A stretch of DNA of 64,000 nucleotides, from positions 2,577,926 through 2,641,925 of the forward strand of contig NW_011887293.1 in NCBI RefSeq assembly GCF_000151315.2. Reading direction: 5' to 3'. Within the stretch, counting starts at the first letter, position 1, and each line of letters begins with the position of its first letter. Made by a program: the position numbers and the translations under genes. This DNA comes from Capsaspora owczarzaki ATCC 30864. Lineage: Eukaryota > Opisthokonta > Filasterea. Below the pieces are notes generated by a model. It made no database searches and had not been told where the DNA came from. It worked only from the letters and a program-made list of their open reading frames with translations. Positions 27,381 to 39,300 of the stretch are shown here, one piece after another.

Positions 27381-27780
27381 CGGATGCGGCAGTCCGCGAT
27401 CCGAGTCCGTTGTCCGTTGCTCAGAGAACTCTGTTCTGCTCAGAAGCTCGCCTTCCTTATTTGTACTTGTAAACCACACCATTGAACAAAATTCGCTATT
27501 CACCACGTAGAGCCGCGCAATGCAGTACTGTACATTGTGGATCATGGAGTCAAACCGACCGCTGAGCAGTGTGTAGTCAAATGTTGACGTACAGAGAGTG
27601 ACAAACAACAAACAGCAAAGTGATGATACACGGAACGGAACGAAGGAGCAACACACAAAACAACAGGAGTAATACAGAAAACGGGCGTCTGAGCGCGGGG
27701 GTAAGATGGAAGCAGAACATGACAGAAAATACAGCATCACAATCGTCAAATTGGACAATTGGACAAAGGAAAAATCACAA
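27381..27780. other. Convergent 3' flanks
   Basis: 400 bp between the converging stops of the Tma17-like and CUB membrane genes. No coding signal or structured RNA seen. Confidence 0.45.
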
Positions 27781-29919
27781 TCACGCGTTCGAGGCGCGGG
27801 TGATGGGAGTGTCGTAAACACCCCCAAACTCGATTGCGGCGTAATTCACATCGGGCTTGCCGCTTGCCTTGGAGTCGCGCGGACCGCGTGATGTGGCGGT
27901 CGCATACGTCGTCTCATTGCTTGAAGGGCGACTCGATTTGACGGTCGTCACGTCCGAGTATTGAGTCGAGTCTGAGATGGTCAACAGGGAAGAATCAAGA
28001 GAAAACACAATGAGTCACAAACGACAACGGCGCAAAGTGCATCAAAACACACACGCAGTTCCAAAACGCACCGTCATTATCCGTGCGCAGCAAATCGTGC
28101 CGCGATGAACCGACAGCCGCATAAACGCCGTCGCTGTTGCCCAATGCATTCATCGTCATGTCGGTGCTGTTGCCGTGACGAGTTTCGCGACCGCCCCGCT
28201 TGAACAGCCACGACATGCGCGTGGTTGGCTCAATCTCGGGAGCAGTGGACACCCTTGGTTTGTACCGGGGGCTGGACTGTCCTCGACGCCGACACACCAA
28301 GACAATCACCAGCAGGAGGACAAGCCCGCCGGCCACACCGCCAGCCACAGCGGCAACCGGGAAGCTGGAGCCGCCGCTACCGCCCAGAGGAGCTCCCGCC
28401 GACTGGTGCGACGGGGTAGACGACGATACGACTGGAGCGGAGGAGGGCGGAGGCGAATGGGTGGATGCCGCCGGTGTACGGCTCGAGGGAATGGATGAGT
28501 GGACAGAAGATGTCTGGACAGTTGAGCTCAATGCTGCAGACGACGAGAGGTCGGCGGATGAAGAGATTTCGGATGGCACCAACGTGCTGGAAATGGCAGG
28601 TTCGTTCGTGGTAGACGCAAGCGGAGCAACCGGCGTCGACGAATCAGCAGCGGTAGACGCCTCTCCGGTCGAGGACGGTGTTGCACTTGACGGCGTTGAT
28701 GTAGGAGTCATGCTTGATCTTGTCGATGAAGGAGTCGCGCTTGACCTTGTTGATGAAGGAGTCGCGCTTGACGGAGTCGCGCTTGACGATGTGCTGACTG
28801 AAAGATGACGATACAAAAACGAGAGTCGAGGTCAGAAAGCAAAAAACGAAGTGCACTCGTGGGTTGGACGAGCAATACTCACAAAAGTTGGCAGTGTACA
28901 TGATGAGAAAGCCATAGTCGACGTTGGTGTCGTCTGAAGTGAACTCGGCGCTAAACTTGTTGCCAACGATCGTGAAATCGAACGGAACAGGCAGCGATCC
29001 GTTGAAAGACCCAACAAGTTGATTGGCCGAGTTGAAGAACTTGAGAACATCGTAGCGGGGTTCGGTCGCGAAGCTGTAGAAGGTGAGCGTGTATGAAACA
29101 GCGGATGCAACTTGCACATTAAAATTGCAATCCGCATTAATGTCATAGATAGAATTGCCATCGCGAATGAATCCTTGAGTCGCAGTCAACGTGGAAGAAG
29201 AGCTGCAATCGGCCAGACGGGAAGCCGTGTTTGTCGGAAGGACCATGACGGAGAAGGCATACCAATAGTTGGTGAATTGAGTAGAATTGAAATAGTAGAA
29301 GGTGTTCTGGTTCGTAAGGGTTGCCAAATTGATCGTCTTGTATGTTCCGAAGCGAATATCCGAGCCAAACACGTTAAGCCACATGGAAATATCAACGCTG
29401 ATATCCTGACAAATTACACAGCGTGACCAAAGGCCAGTGAGCTTGAGGAATCCCCTAACTGTGGGACGACGAATGCGCTACTTACATTCGGCAATGTTAC
29501 AAGGTAGTCGTCTGACCATTGAGGTGTCAAGGTGCCGAAAACTGTGCGTGCTTGGTAGGATCCGCCGTCTGATCGTTCCAAATACATGTAGCTGTCGGTC
29601 GTCGTTGAGGAAACTCGATCAGGATCGAACGTTCCGCGGTCAAAGAAGAAGAGGTACTTTAGATTCACGCCTGCACAAAAGTCAAAGCGAATCAGCGAGG
29701 TTAGTGATTCCAGCGAGCTCATGGAGGCATTTCGCAAAAGTGAGAAATCACAAAGTGACATTTGCGTCAAATGTTCAAAAGTGGGAATGAATTGGCGGGT
29801 TTTCTGAGATTTTCAGCCACTTTGTCATTCATTCCGGCGAACAGCACTGGATGTTCTCAGTTTAGGGGTTATGGTTGAGTTTATGGATGGAGGGTCGTAA
29901 TGGAGAGACAATGTTGTCG

Positions 29920-29951
<32 letters not shown>

Positions 29952-30243
29952 TTGAGCGGGGCATGGGGCGCGACAATCAGTGAAGCGGAGGGACGGACGA
30001 AGCGGCCATGCAAGCAGCGCGAGAAGGAGGAGCGGATTGGTGCTGTTGTGGTTTTGAGGGTGGGTTTGAGGCTGAAGGAGAGAGGGAGCGAGAGCGAGAG
30101 AGAGACAGCGAGTCATGGCGAGCCACTCAGCATTGAGACCCACCGTGAACTGGAGCGGAGAGTGACACAAGTGTAAGGACGGCCAGCAGCAGCATCAGCA
30201 GAGGAGCCGGCGTGGCGACAGTCCACCCACGCTGAGGCAGCAT
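27781..30243 (-). CDS. CUB-domain single-pass membrane protein with cytosolic tyrosine motifs
   Basis: Five exons: 30243-30144, 29670-29486, 29405-28883, 28797-28072, 27971-27781; 574 residues in phase. Exon 1 encodes a signal peptide (MLPQRGWTVATPAPLLMLLL...). The ectodomain has a CUB-like module (GNSIYDINADCNFNVQV, YTLTFYSFATEPRYDVLKFF, FSAEFTSDDTNVDYGFLIMY), then a Ser/Thr/Pro-rich stalk of about 140 residues likely to be O-glycosylated, including repeats of ATPSSTRSS. A transmembrane helix follows (about 415-438, AVAGGVAGGLVLLLVIVLVC) with a CRRR stop-transfer. The tail holds GVYAAV, TTYATA, VNYAAI and GVYDTPI; VNYAAI fits the ITIM consensus. Intron 1 (473 nt) contains a GA microsatellite near 29927-29951. 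A receptor or adhesion role is an inference. Confidence 0.8.
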
Positions 30244-30545
30244 TCGTGTGATTATGATGGATGCAAGGAAAAAAAACCCAGCAAAACCAGCGAACGTCAA
30301 AAGCAAGCAACAGTGAAAGAACGAAGGAGAGGAAAAAAAAGAAAAAGAAAAAAAAAAAAGGAATGAAAATAATGAAAAGCCACTCAAAAATCAAAAAAAA
30401 AAAAATAATAATAATAATAATAAAAAAAAATAAAAATAAAAAAAAAAAAGAGAGAGAGTGGCATGTGGCACTTTGTCGGGGGTTTCCATCTTTAGCAACG
30501 TGCGACAAAATGCTGAGATGGAGGAGCGAGGAGCACAATGCAATG

Positions 30546-30577
<32 letters not shown>

Positions 30578-30806
30578 ACATTGCATTCAATCAACAGAGC
30601 AGATAGACATCGGGATCGAAGGCGAATGCGAGGAACGCGAAGAAAAACACAACCCGCTCACCTCGCTCATAACACGTATGCGCGTGCCAGGTGTCAACTC
30701 GAGTGTCTTCTTTATTGCAGCCAGATGCAATCAAACTTGGAGCGTACAACGAACAAGCCCATACATGTTCTGACTTTCTATCTCAACCACACACTCTTGT
30801 TACTTT
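30244..30806. repeat. Gap with microsatellites upstream of the CUB gene
   Basis: 563 bp between the ligase-fusion stop and the CUB-protein start. It contains A-rich tracts, an (AAT)n run at about 30404-30422 and a (GA)n run at about 30551-30578. No gene seen. Confidence 0.6.
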
Positions 30807-33800
30807 CTACCGCCGAAAGCGTCGAAACATGTCAGCAAGCTCACTTGGAGTCGTGGCGTCTTCGGTCGACTTGTCCGTCCGCACCCTCAAAAACCGTGGA
30901 AAGCGGAGCGAAATACCGCGATCAGGCTGCTCCTCAATCAGGCCGGCAGCGGCAGTGTACACTGGACTCAGTGTCAGATCGGCGCCTCGGATTTCCCAGA
31001 CCTGACACGGCTCAAACCACACATCCGGCTGTAGCTGCGGGCTCACGACATAGTACGGCTTGGCTTTTGGGATGATTCGCGGACCGAGAGCGGTGGATGG
31101 CCCCGCCGTGCTTTCCTTCCCCTCGGCTGCGTCGCCTTCCTCTGGTTTGTGGGATGGGGTTTGGGTGTAGAATGCCAGTTGCTGCTTGTAAAACTCGTCC
31201 GAAAAGCCCGACATGCACTTGCACACGCTAATGTACTGCTCCGTCTCCGGGTCGTATGCTGCCAGAAGGAACGGGGAAAACCAGCCAGCCTTGCGTCCGT
31301 TTCCCCAGAAGGCGCCGATTGGGACGAGATCGAGCGACTCGACCATTCCTTCGACGTAATCGCGCTTGACCTTCAGCCAATTCGAACACCGCTTCGAAGG
31401 CTCGTACGTTGACTGACGCAAAGCCTCGAGTCTGTGCTGCTGTGACGCTGCGCGAGCAGGATTGCGTTCCCGCAGGCGATGATTCGGGACGCTAGTCTGG
31501 TCCGAGACAGGCTCTTCGGCATCGCCCGTGCGACCCTTCCTGCCCGCATTCTCTGATTCTTCTTCATGGTCGTCGTCGTCGTCGTCGTCGTCGTCACTTT
31601 GCGCAGCGGCATCACCCGCGTCGGACGTGGTCACACCAATGTGGGCAACCGTGTCGGCATCGTCAGCCGTAAATGTTCCGCGAGCACCGAGCGGCTTGAT
31701 CATCAGACCCTCGCAGGTCGCGTTGATCGCGTCATGGAGAAAGGCCATCAGCTGGTCCCGGGTATCCTCGCTAAAGCTCATTCCAGCCGCCTCGTCAGGC
31801 AGAGACCGTGTCACCGTTGCTGGGGTTGCAAGGGCTGGCTGCAGGTTGGGGCCAAACAGCATTTGAGGGACAAACTGGAAAAAGCCGGGTCGCTCTGCAA
31901 ATGTGGTGCGGAGCAGCATGTTTCGGTGACGAAACGGCGCTCGGAGCAGCGACTGGCCGTTCAGAAACATCAAGTCAAACGCAAAGATGCACACTTCAAC
32001 CTCCAGTTCGTTTGTGGTGACGTCTCGACGAGCTCGGGTCGACAGGGTCTGGAACGGGAGTACCTTGCCGGTGCTACGCTGAAAGGCAACAATCTCAGCG
32101 TCCAGAATAAACGACTCAATCCGGCTCGAGTCGCCGGGCAATCCCTCCGCGACCGATGCAGAAAGCATGCCGATCAATAGTTCGACAACATCCGGAAACC
32201 TCCCAGTCATGTCCTCGAGATGTCGGCTAAACAGTCTGACTCGCGGGGGGCCGTTGGAGGGCTGACGAGGATGCCACACATGGGCCTGCACGCGCTGGCC
32301 ATCATACTTGAAATCTGCAGCAAAGTCGCGCCCATCCAGCTCCGCAATGACATTGGCCAAGTCTTTGCAAATCTTGCCAAGCATGGGCTTGAGCGGGATG
32401 CCTGGTTGCAAGCGACACGTTTGTGCCACAAGAGCCACTCCACCCTTGAGCAGGGCTCGGAGAATAATCTCCCAGTTGGGCGCCTGGTTGTAGCATTGCT
32501 TGAGGACGGCTGCTGCGGCGGCAAGCCGGTCTTTGTCGGAGCGATCTGCCGTCGGTTGCAAGCTCGAGACGAGTCCATGGAGGCCTTCAAGCCGCAATCC
32601 CGGAGCGGATGTGCGTGCCAGCGACTCCAGCACAGTCTGGATGGGAACCTCGAGTGGCGAGGTGCGTGTTTCACTGGCATGTGCGAGCGCAACCAGAACC
32701 GTGTTGTTCACTGCGCCAATGCGCAGGTGCTGCAGAAAGATCCGCACCAAGTAACGCATTTCTTCCTCGCGCGTGCACACCAGAAGGCGCTTGATCAGGT
32801 TTTTCTTTTGCAGCAGCGACCCGTGTCCTAACAGAATCGCAAGAATGTCAAACACCAACGATCAATTTCGGAATCCACCAAGCAAAACTCCAACGTTGCC
32901 AAACGCATCCCAAGACTTGCCTTTGATCTCTGCGATTTGCCGCATGGTGCGAAACACGGTCGACACGGTCAGGGGCTTTGGCGCAACCAGAACTCGCATC
33001 GAGGCCCGGGCCTTCTGAGCGATATCTCCCAGATCCCCGAGTGTCTCGTATTCATGCTTGATTTGCTTGAGTGACCTGAGGGAAATCCAACAATCCATTG
33101 GTTTGAGTGTTGGCACAGAGGTTGCTTGGAGGGAGGCTCGGCTCATCTTGCATACGACACAACAACAACAAAGGTATTGTGACAACAAATGCAGGAGGGG
33201 AAAAACTTACATTCCAGTCACCTCAGACACTGCACTGACCATCGTGTGGCCGCCAATCGACATTTCATCGCCCGGTTCGTAGGAAGGGGATGTGCGATTG
33301 GTCGTCAAATACACGGCAGGCAACAGGTCTTGCGGCGCAGCATCAATGATTGAACGAAACATGTCAGTGAGGAGCGCGGTAATCGTGAGGCGCCCTGTGT
33401 TGGCCTCGACAGACGAGTACGTTCGAGCCAGCGTCAGGAATGGGGTTTGGGCACCGACTTCCAATGAAGCGCGTTGTGATACAGGGACAGCGGCCGTTGC
33501 CGAGATGAGCGTCTGGCTGCTCGATGACTCGTTGGGGCGAGCAGGCAGTTTTTCGTCGTCGAGCATGTCCAAGCGCACTGGCCTGGTGTCGAGCGAACGA
33601 GATGGAGAGGAGGCAGATGAGGACGAATGCGCATGTGCAGAGCGTGTCAAGGTTGATTGAGCAAGGAAAGCTGCGGCAATTCCGACCTGGCGCGCTTTCA
33701 TCGGCGACGACTTGTCAGTCTCGGGGGACGCAGATGCAGATGCAGCAGACGACGACGACAAAGCGATACCCGAGCGACTAGATTCGTCGAAATACTGATT

Positions 33801-36203
33801 GACTGCTCGTTGAACATTGCCACTCGTAAGAATCAGCAGTCGCTGAAGGCGCGCGCGCGATGTGCCTGGAGGTAACATGGCCGCGAGCTGCGATAAGGAT
33901 GCCTCTCTCGCATCATCTGCTGAATCATGGTTGTTCAAAGCAGCGGCTGTTCGAGGGATGTGGAGGTTTACAGAACTGCCGCTTGCAGTATTTCCACTTG
34001 CAGTTATCGCACTTGTTGTAGGGCGGAATTGGGCCGAGTCGGACGGTGGTCGAGATGTACTGTTCAAGCACGAATCCAAGTGCTCATTGATCTCGGAGCT
34101 GGCCATTGTGGTTGAGCAGATTGGACAAGAAACCTTCGACTTGTCATCTGGCTGAATCGCAATACCGGGTTCATCAGATGAGTTCTCGTCCGAATCATCA
34201 TCAATGGACAAAACAGTGGTCGCATCGTCATGCTGGACGCTCCTTTTCCTAGCACCGACGGAATCAGCTGCGGCGACGCTTCCATTGCCAAACAGGGCGA
34301 GAAAGTCCGCACGACGGCTTTTGACGTCCACCAAATCAGCAAAGTAGCCATTCAGTTTTTCCGCCTTCGAAGCTGGCGCATCACGGCCCACGACTGTTGG
34401 CACAATCCGCTTGGGATGGAGAAAGGACACAAATTGTCGCAGTTCCGTAAAACTGCTGTGCTCGCTGTAAGGAATGGAATACACCTGGATGTTGTCACGC
34501 TGCTCGAGCGAGTACTTGACACCTTTTGCCGACGTCGTGGCGTACTTGAATGTGTATGTCCAACCCGTAGGTAGGAAGGCGACCACTAGCGACCGAGGTG
34601 AGAACGAAAAAAAAAAAGTCACTGAGAACCGCAAAACAAACCAACCAACCGGCCAACACCAAACTTAAATAAGGCCGCTTACGTCGATCGAATCGCGGCG
34701 CATAGTGAGCAAGCATCTTTGTGAGCAAGCTGTGATTGGCATTGAATCGCCAGCCTCCAGGTGCCATCTCGCCGAGGAAACCCCAAGGAACCTTGGTCAA
34801 ACAAGCTGTCAGAATCGAGCAGCAAACCGACAGACTGCAAAAACCCGAAAAGCAAAATATTGCTTACAACATGAACGGGCGAGTCGCGCCAATCAAGCGA
34901 AAACATGCTCATGTCAATGCCTTCTTGCAGCGCGAGAACGGCGTGTTTGCGCTCGTCGACGACGATTTTACAACCACAGCGTCGCGAAACTTCCACATAG
35001 AGCCGCTCTTTACCAATGACGTAGGATGCGATGAGAAACAGCGTTTTCACCCGGGAAAAGTCGCCATCGGATGCGAGGCGTTGGCTTTCATGCGCTGCAG
35101 CGTCGTCATCATCAACGCTCAGCTTGACTCGTTTCGGCGCAGGCGGGAGAGCGGCATTGTCTCCTGCCGGTTGCAGCTCAGACCTCATCATGTTGAAAAC
35201 AGTCTCTGCAACAAAGTCGATCGGCGCGTCTTGCGCCGGCAGTGTGTATTTTGGGTTGCAGTAGGTTGTGTCGAGGAAGAGTGTCTCAATCTGTCCAATG
35301 GGAGCACCAAAAAGTCAAGAACGAGCAGGCTGCTGCTTGGATCCAAAACGGGATGCGTGACCAACCTGATTCTGGGCCTGGATAAGCGCGGGATAGTCAT
35401 TCATGCGGGGATGGTAGCGAAAATCACCAGTATGCAGATACACCAGTCCGTTGGAAACCTTGAAGAGCATCATGGCGGCTCCGGGGCAATGGTTGGCATC
35501 CATCAGCGTCACTTGCACATTGTCAATCGTGACAGGTGTGTTGAACTCGAGCGGTCGGATCATTCTGAGATAGCCGGAAAAAAAAACATTGTGGCTCAGA
35601 TTTGGCTCAGATTTGGCGAGTCGCACCACCACATCAACAAAAGGCACATGAACCACGAACATCTCACCTTTCGTCAACCTCCAGCACCTTGATGACAAGT
35701 CGGGCTGTAGTCGGTGAGCAGAAAACGGGACCTGAAATTTTGTGGCAGAACGCCGAAATTCTCAGAATTGGTTCTTATTGTTGTTGACCCCCAATAAATC
35801 ACCATCATCATTTGTCTTTACCTGCACGCCACGTCTTGGTGAGTCCCGCGTAGTGATCGGCGTGAAAGTGCGACAGGAAGAAGAGCGGTCCGCTGTGAGA
35901 GTGCGGCTCCATTGCAGCAATTCCGTCGTCTAGCTCGATGCCGTCCACTTCGATACCAGTCATGCTACTGCTAGTGCTGCTACTCGGTGATTCTGACGCC
36001 GTGGCGAGCGCAGCCGGTGGCATTGACTGAGCGTTGTCACTCTTCGTGCTCGCCGTCCGCGTCATCGCGACTCGCGGTGCTGTTGCTGCCGCTGTTCCTG
36101 CGCTGCTCCCGCTCGCAGAGGATGCACTGATCGACTTGTTGTACTCTCGGAACGCATCGACGAGAAACCGCGTGCCTGGGATGCAATGGTGGGGCGGCAC
36201 CAT
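30807..36203 (-). CDS. SNM1-type nuclease / UBZ / DNA ligase fusion (LIG6-like)
   Basis: Eight exons: 36203-35822, 35731-35668, 35564-35366, 35290-34868, 34791-34683, 34585-33211, 33075-32921, 32827-30807; 1575 residues, every phase closing. Residues 1-475 are an SNM1/Pso2 metallo-beta-lactamase plus beta-CASP nuclease: IPGTRFLVDAF, LSHFHADHYAG, GPVFCSPTTARL, DANHCPGAA, HTGDFRYHP, LPTGWTYTFKY, YSIPYSEHSSF. A UBZ-type finger (CPICSTTM..NEHLDSC) is near 545-567 and a UBA/CUE-like helix set near 625-665. Residues about 770-1575 are an ATP-dependent ligase I: motif I FKYDGQR near 1090, FILDAEIVAF, CEGLMIKPL, NWLKVKRDY, LRFPRFLRVR. The exon-5 acceptor (CCAAG at 34792) was chosen because it restores SPVHVVPWGFL. 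Intron 7 is GC-AG. The architecture matches plant DNA ligase 6 plus ubiquitin-binding modules; a role in strand-break or crosslink repair is expected. Confidence 0.93.
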
Positions 36204-36342
36204 GTCGCGTGGAATCGAACGTAAAGTTGCGCGCAACTTGGTCCCCAAAAAACTCAGACTGAGGTACATATTTCAAAAAATCCAATGTTCAATTCAATCA
36301 ATATTTGGAAAAACAAAATCAACAAACAGGCCTCCCCGCGTT

Positions 36343-39300
36343 TCACGAAAGCGACGCCGGCAAAAGTGCGTTCAGCATTGGATCGACAAAGCAGAGCGTC
36401 TTCCACTGGCTGGTGCGAACACGAGCCACCACGGACTTGCACAGGGGATCGACGGCACTCTCGTTGCCAATCTCGAATCGGAGCAAGAGATGGAATCGAG
36501 GCGGGAGGAAGATCATGAAGCAAAGGTCTGCAACAACAATGAAAACAAACAAACAAACAACCGAGGTCAGTGCGATTGCTCAAAGCTGTGTCTGTGTGTA
36601 GTGAGCAGGTGGAAACACTAACCGCTGGGATGGTCGGCCAAGGTGGGGACGGCAAAGCGGCCAAGTTGCCTATCGAGTGCCTGCCGCAAGTGCTCTTCAG
36701 AAACGTCGAGCACCTTGACGGTTTCAAAGCCCTCTTCGGAGACGGTCCTATGCGAAAAGAGACGGAAAGTGAGCGCTCAAAAGGCAACCAAAAGAAGCAT
36801 TCACAACAATGACGCGTAATTTTCGAGCCTTACTTGAGCAGAATCTGGTCCCACAACACGTGGAAGAGCGTCTGTAGAGCTGTTTCGCACACGGACAACG
36901 GCGCCTGAAAACACAAGCCAGAGCGAAAATTAGAACAAAGAACAACGAGAGAGCAAACAAAGACAAGACCACAACCCAAAATGCAACATCTCCTCACATT
37001 CTGAACGACGGGTGGAAGCCGCACGGGACAGAGCAAATCTGAAAAGGTAATTTCGAGGTCATTCAAGGGCCCGGTGAATGTCTGTCCTGCCTCGGTGCTG
37101 AACGTGGCCTGCACGGAAATGGACGCGGGCAACGGATGGACAATGTCGAAATACGCCAAAGTTGTCGCCACGTAAGGGAAGCGTTCGGATGCTGGCGCTG
37201 GATTTTCGGGAAAACACAAATAAATATGAGTTTGAAAAAAAGGGGGAAACTACAAGTCAAGCAACGCCCAAGCCCAAATCTCTCTCTCTTCTCAACTTAC
37301 GGCGAACACGCGTCGGGCGCCGACTCAGATAAGGGACGTGACACTCTTGAGTGGCAATAATGTGCCGAGGGGTCATGAACGCAAGAGACACACCGAAAAG
37401 ATCGTCGGGAATGGTGACGGCGCGCGGTAACGAGCGATCTTCGACGACAGAGAGCGAGAGCGGGATGGCCACGCGAGCATCAAAGTCAGGCGAGTCTTGA
37501 TAGGCACAGTATGCCTGCCACAGTTGCTCGGGGCTTTTGGCGACATCCCAGTTCTCGGGATGCGGGGCATTGTTGGCGTCCGCGTTCTCGTGCGCTGTTG
37601 CTGCTGAAAATTGGTCAACGCTGGACGGCTTGAGCAGCTTGTGCTCATGGGGCATTTTGTGCATTGTAATCAGCTGGACATCCAGGCGCTCGGTGGCCTT
37701 GGCGCGCGGGAAGGACGAGGGCGCCGCAATGCGAGCGGCAACCATGGCCGACAGCGAGAGCTCCCCGCCGCCACCGGCAATTTGCTCAAAGGCAGAAGAT
37801 GCCTTGGACTGCTGGCCCGCAGAGGCAACCGCCGCTGCCCCTGCCTCGCCTGTGCTGAGAATGCGGGCAAGTCGTTCGCCGTTGACGCGATCGAGAAGCA
37901 ACCGATAAAAGCGAGCGCGGTCGCGAATGTCAGCATCCACATGGCCATGTGCGAGCAAATCTAGCACCAAGCCGAGCGAGCGACGAACGTGCGGCGAATC
38001 AGAATGGTGCTGGAGAATGGGCCGGCATGCCAGCAGAATCGTGTTGCCAATCGCCCAGTAAAAGTTCTCTGGTTCGCCAATCAACGCCGACGAGGACATG
38101 ATTTGGGACGATGCCGAGATAATGCTGGAAGCTGCAGACAATGCAAAAGTACCTTCAGTAGGGGCAGAGCCAAAGATGTTGACGCCTGGGGAGGTCGTCC
38201 AGATGGCGTTGGTCGTTCGAATGCCCAGAGGACTAACGCCGCCAAGCGCAGCCTCTTCTGGCGAGAGAGACACGTCATAAATGTCTGGTGGAATGCCCAG
38301 TGCGCCGTGCTGGCTGACGGGAATATGTGGTGCGATACCGGCCTTGAGCAATGCTGCAATGCGGTCGAGTAGCGGGGCTGGTGGCAAGGTCGGCTCTCGT
38401 GCAATCTTGCCGACCAGGTAAAGATGCCGATCAAAGTGCCGCATCCACGACTTTGTGTCCATGGCTGCGAGGCGCGCGTGCAACGAGTCGAGGACGAGCG
38501 GGGGAAGTGGGTCGCGAGGCAATCGTCGCTGCACGCGGCGGACGAGATCCATCACGTGCCAAGCGAGATGTGGCGCCCGGCGGATGAGTTCCACAAGCGA
38601 CGAGTGCAGAGCGCTCGAGAAGGACTTTGGGAAGCGCATGTACATGCGGAAGAGCACCCGGAAGAGGTCGGTGACTTTGCGCGAGTGAACCTGCTCGCGC
38701 TCGATGGCGTGAAAGCAGGAAACAATGTCGGTGAGAGCGTCGTTGGTCGGACGGAGATGGCCGCGACGAATCCACGCACCCGGATCCACCATGCCAATCG
38801 GGAGGGCGCCCTCGATGATGGCAATCAAACGCGCAGTGGTCAACCGCGCAGACTCGTCAAAGACGGTCGGGTGGAGCAAGGCGTATCGCTTGTACAGGGC
38901 GCGCGCAGACGTCAACACGGACGAGTTGGTGTAGGCCTGTTGTTGTTGGTCTGGTGGGCCGCCGTCCTCCTGGCCAGCGTCGATCGATGCGACCGAGCCG
39001 AGATCGAGAATGGGGAAGGCCGTCATCCAGCGCGCCGCAAGAAGTCTTACCTCGAGCGGAATGCACGGATCGTTGACCAGCAGGCAGAGACGCTCGAGCA
39101 TAATCTCGTCGTCCGACTCTTCAAACATGTCCGAGCCAAACCGCAGGCGCAAGAGCATGACGGAATGGATGAGGACTGGACTGTGCGTGGCGACGAGCCG
39201 GAAGAAGTGCGGCTTGAAAACGCGCGGCGTCAATCCCGCATAGGCAATGCACTCGGACAAATCCAGCACCAAGGCGGCGAGGCACCAGGGCGTGAGCACG

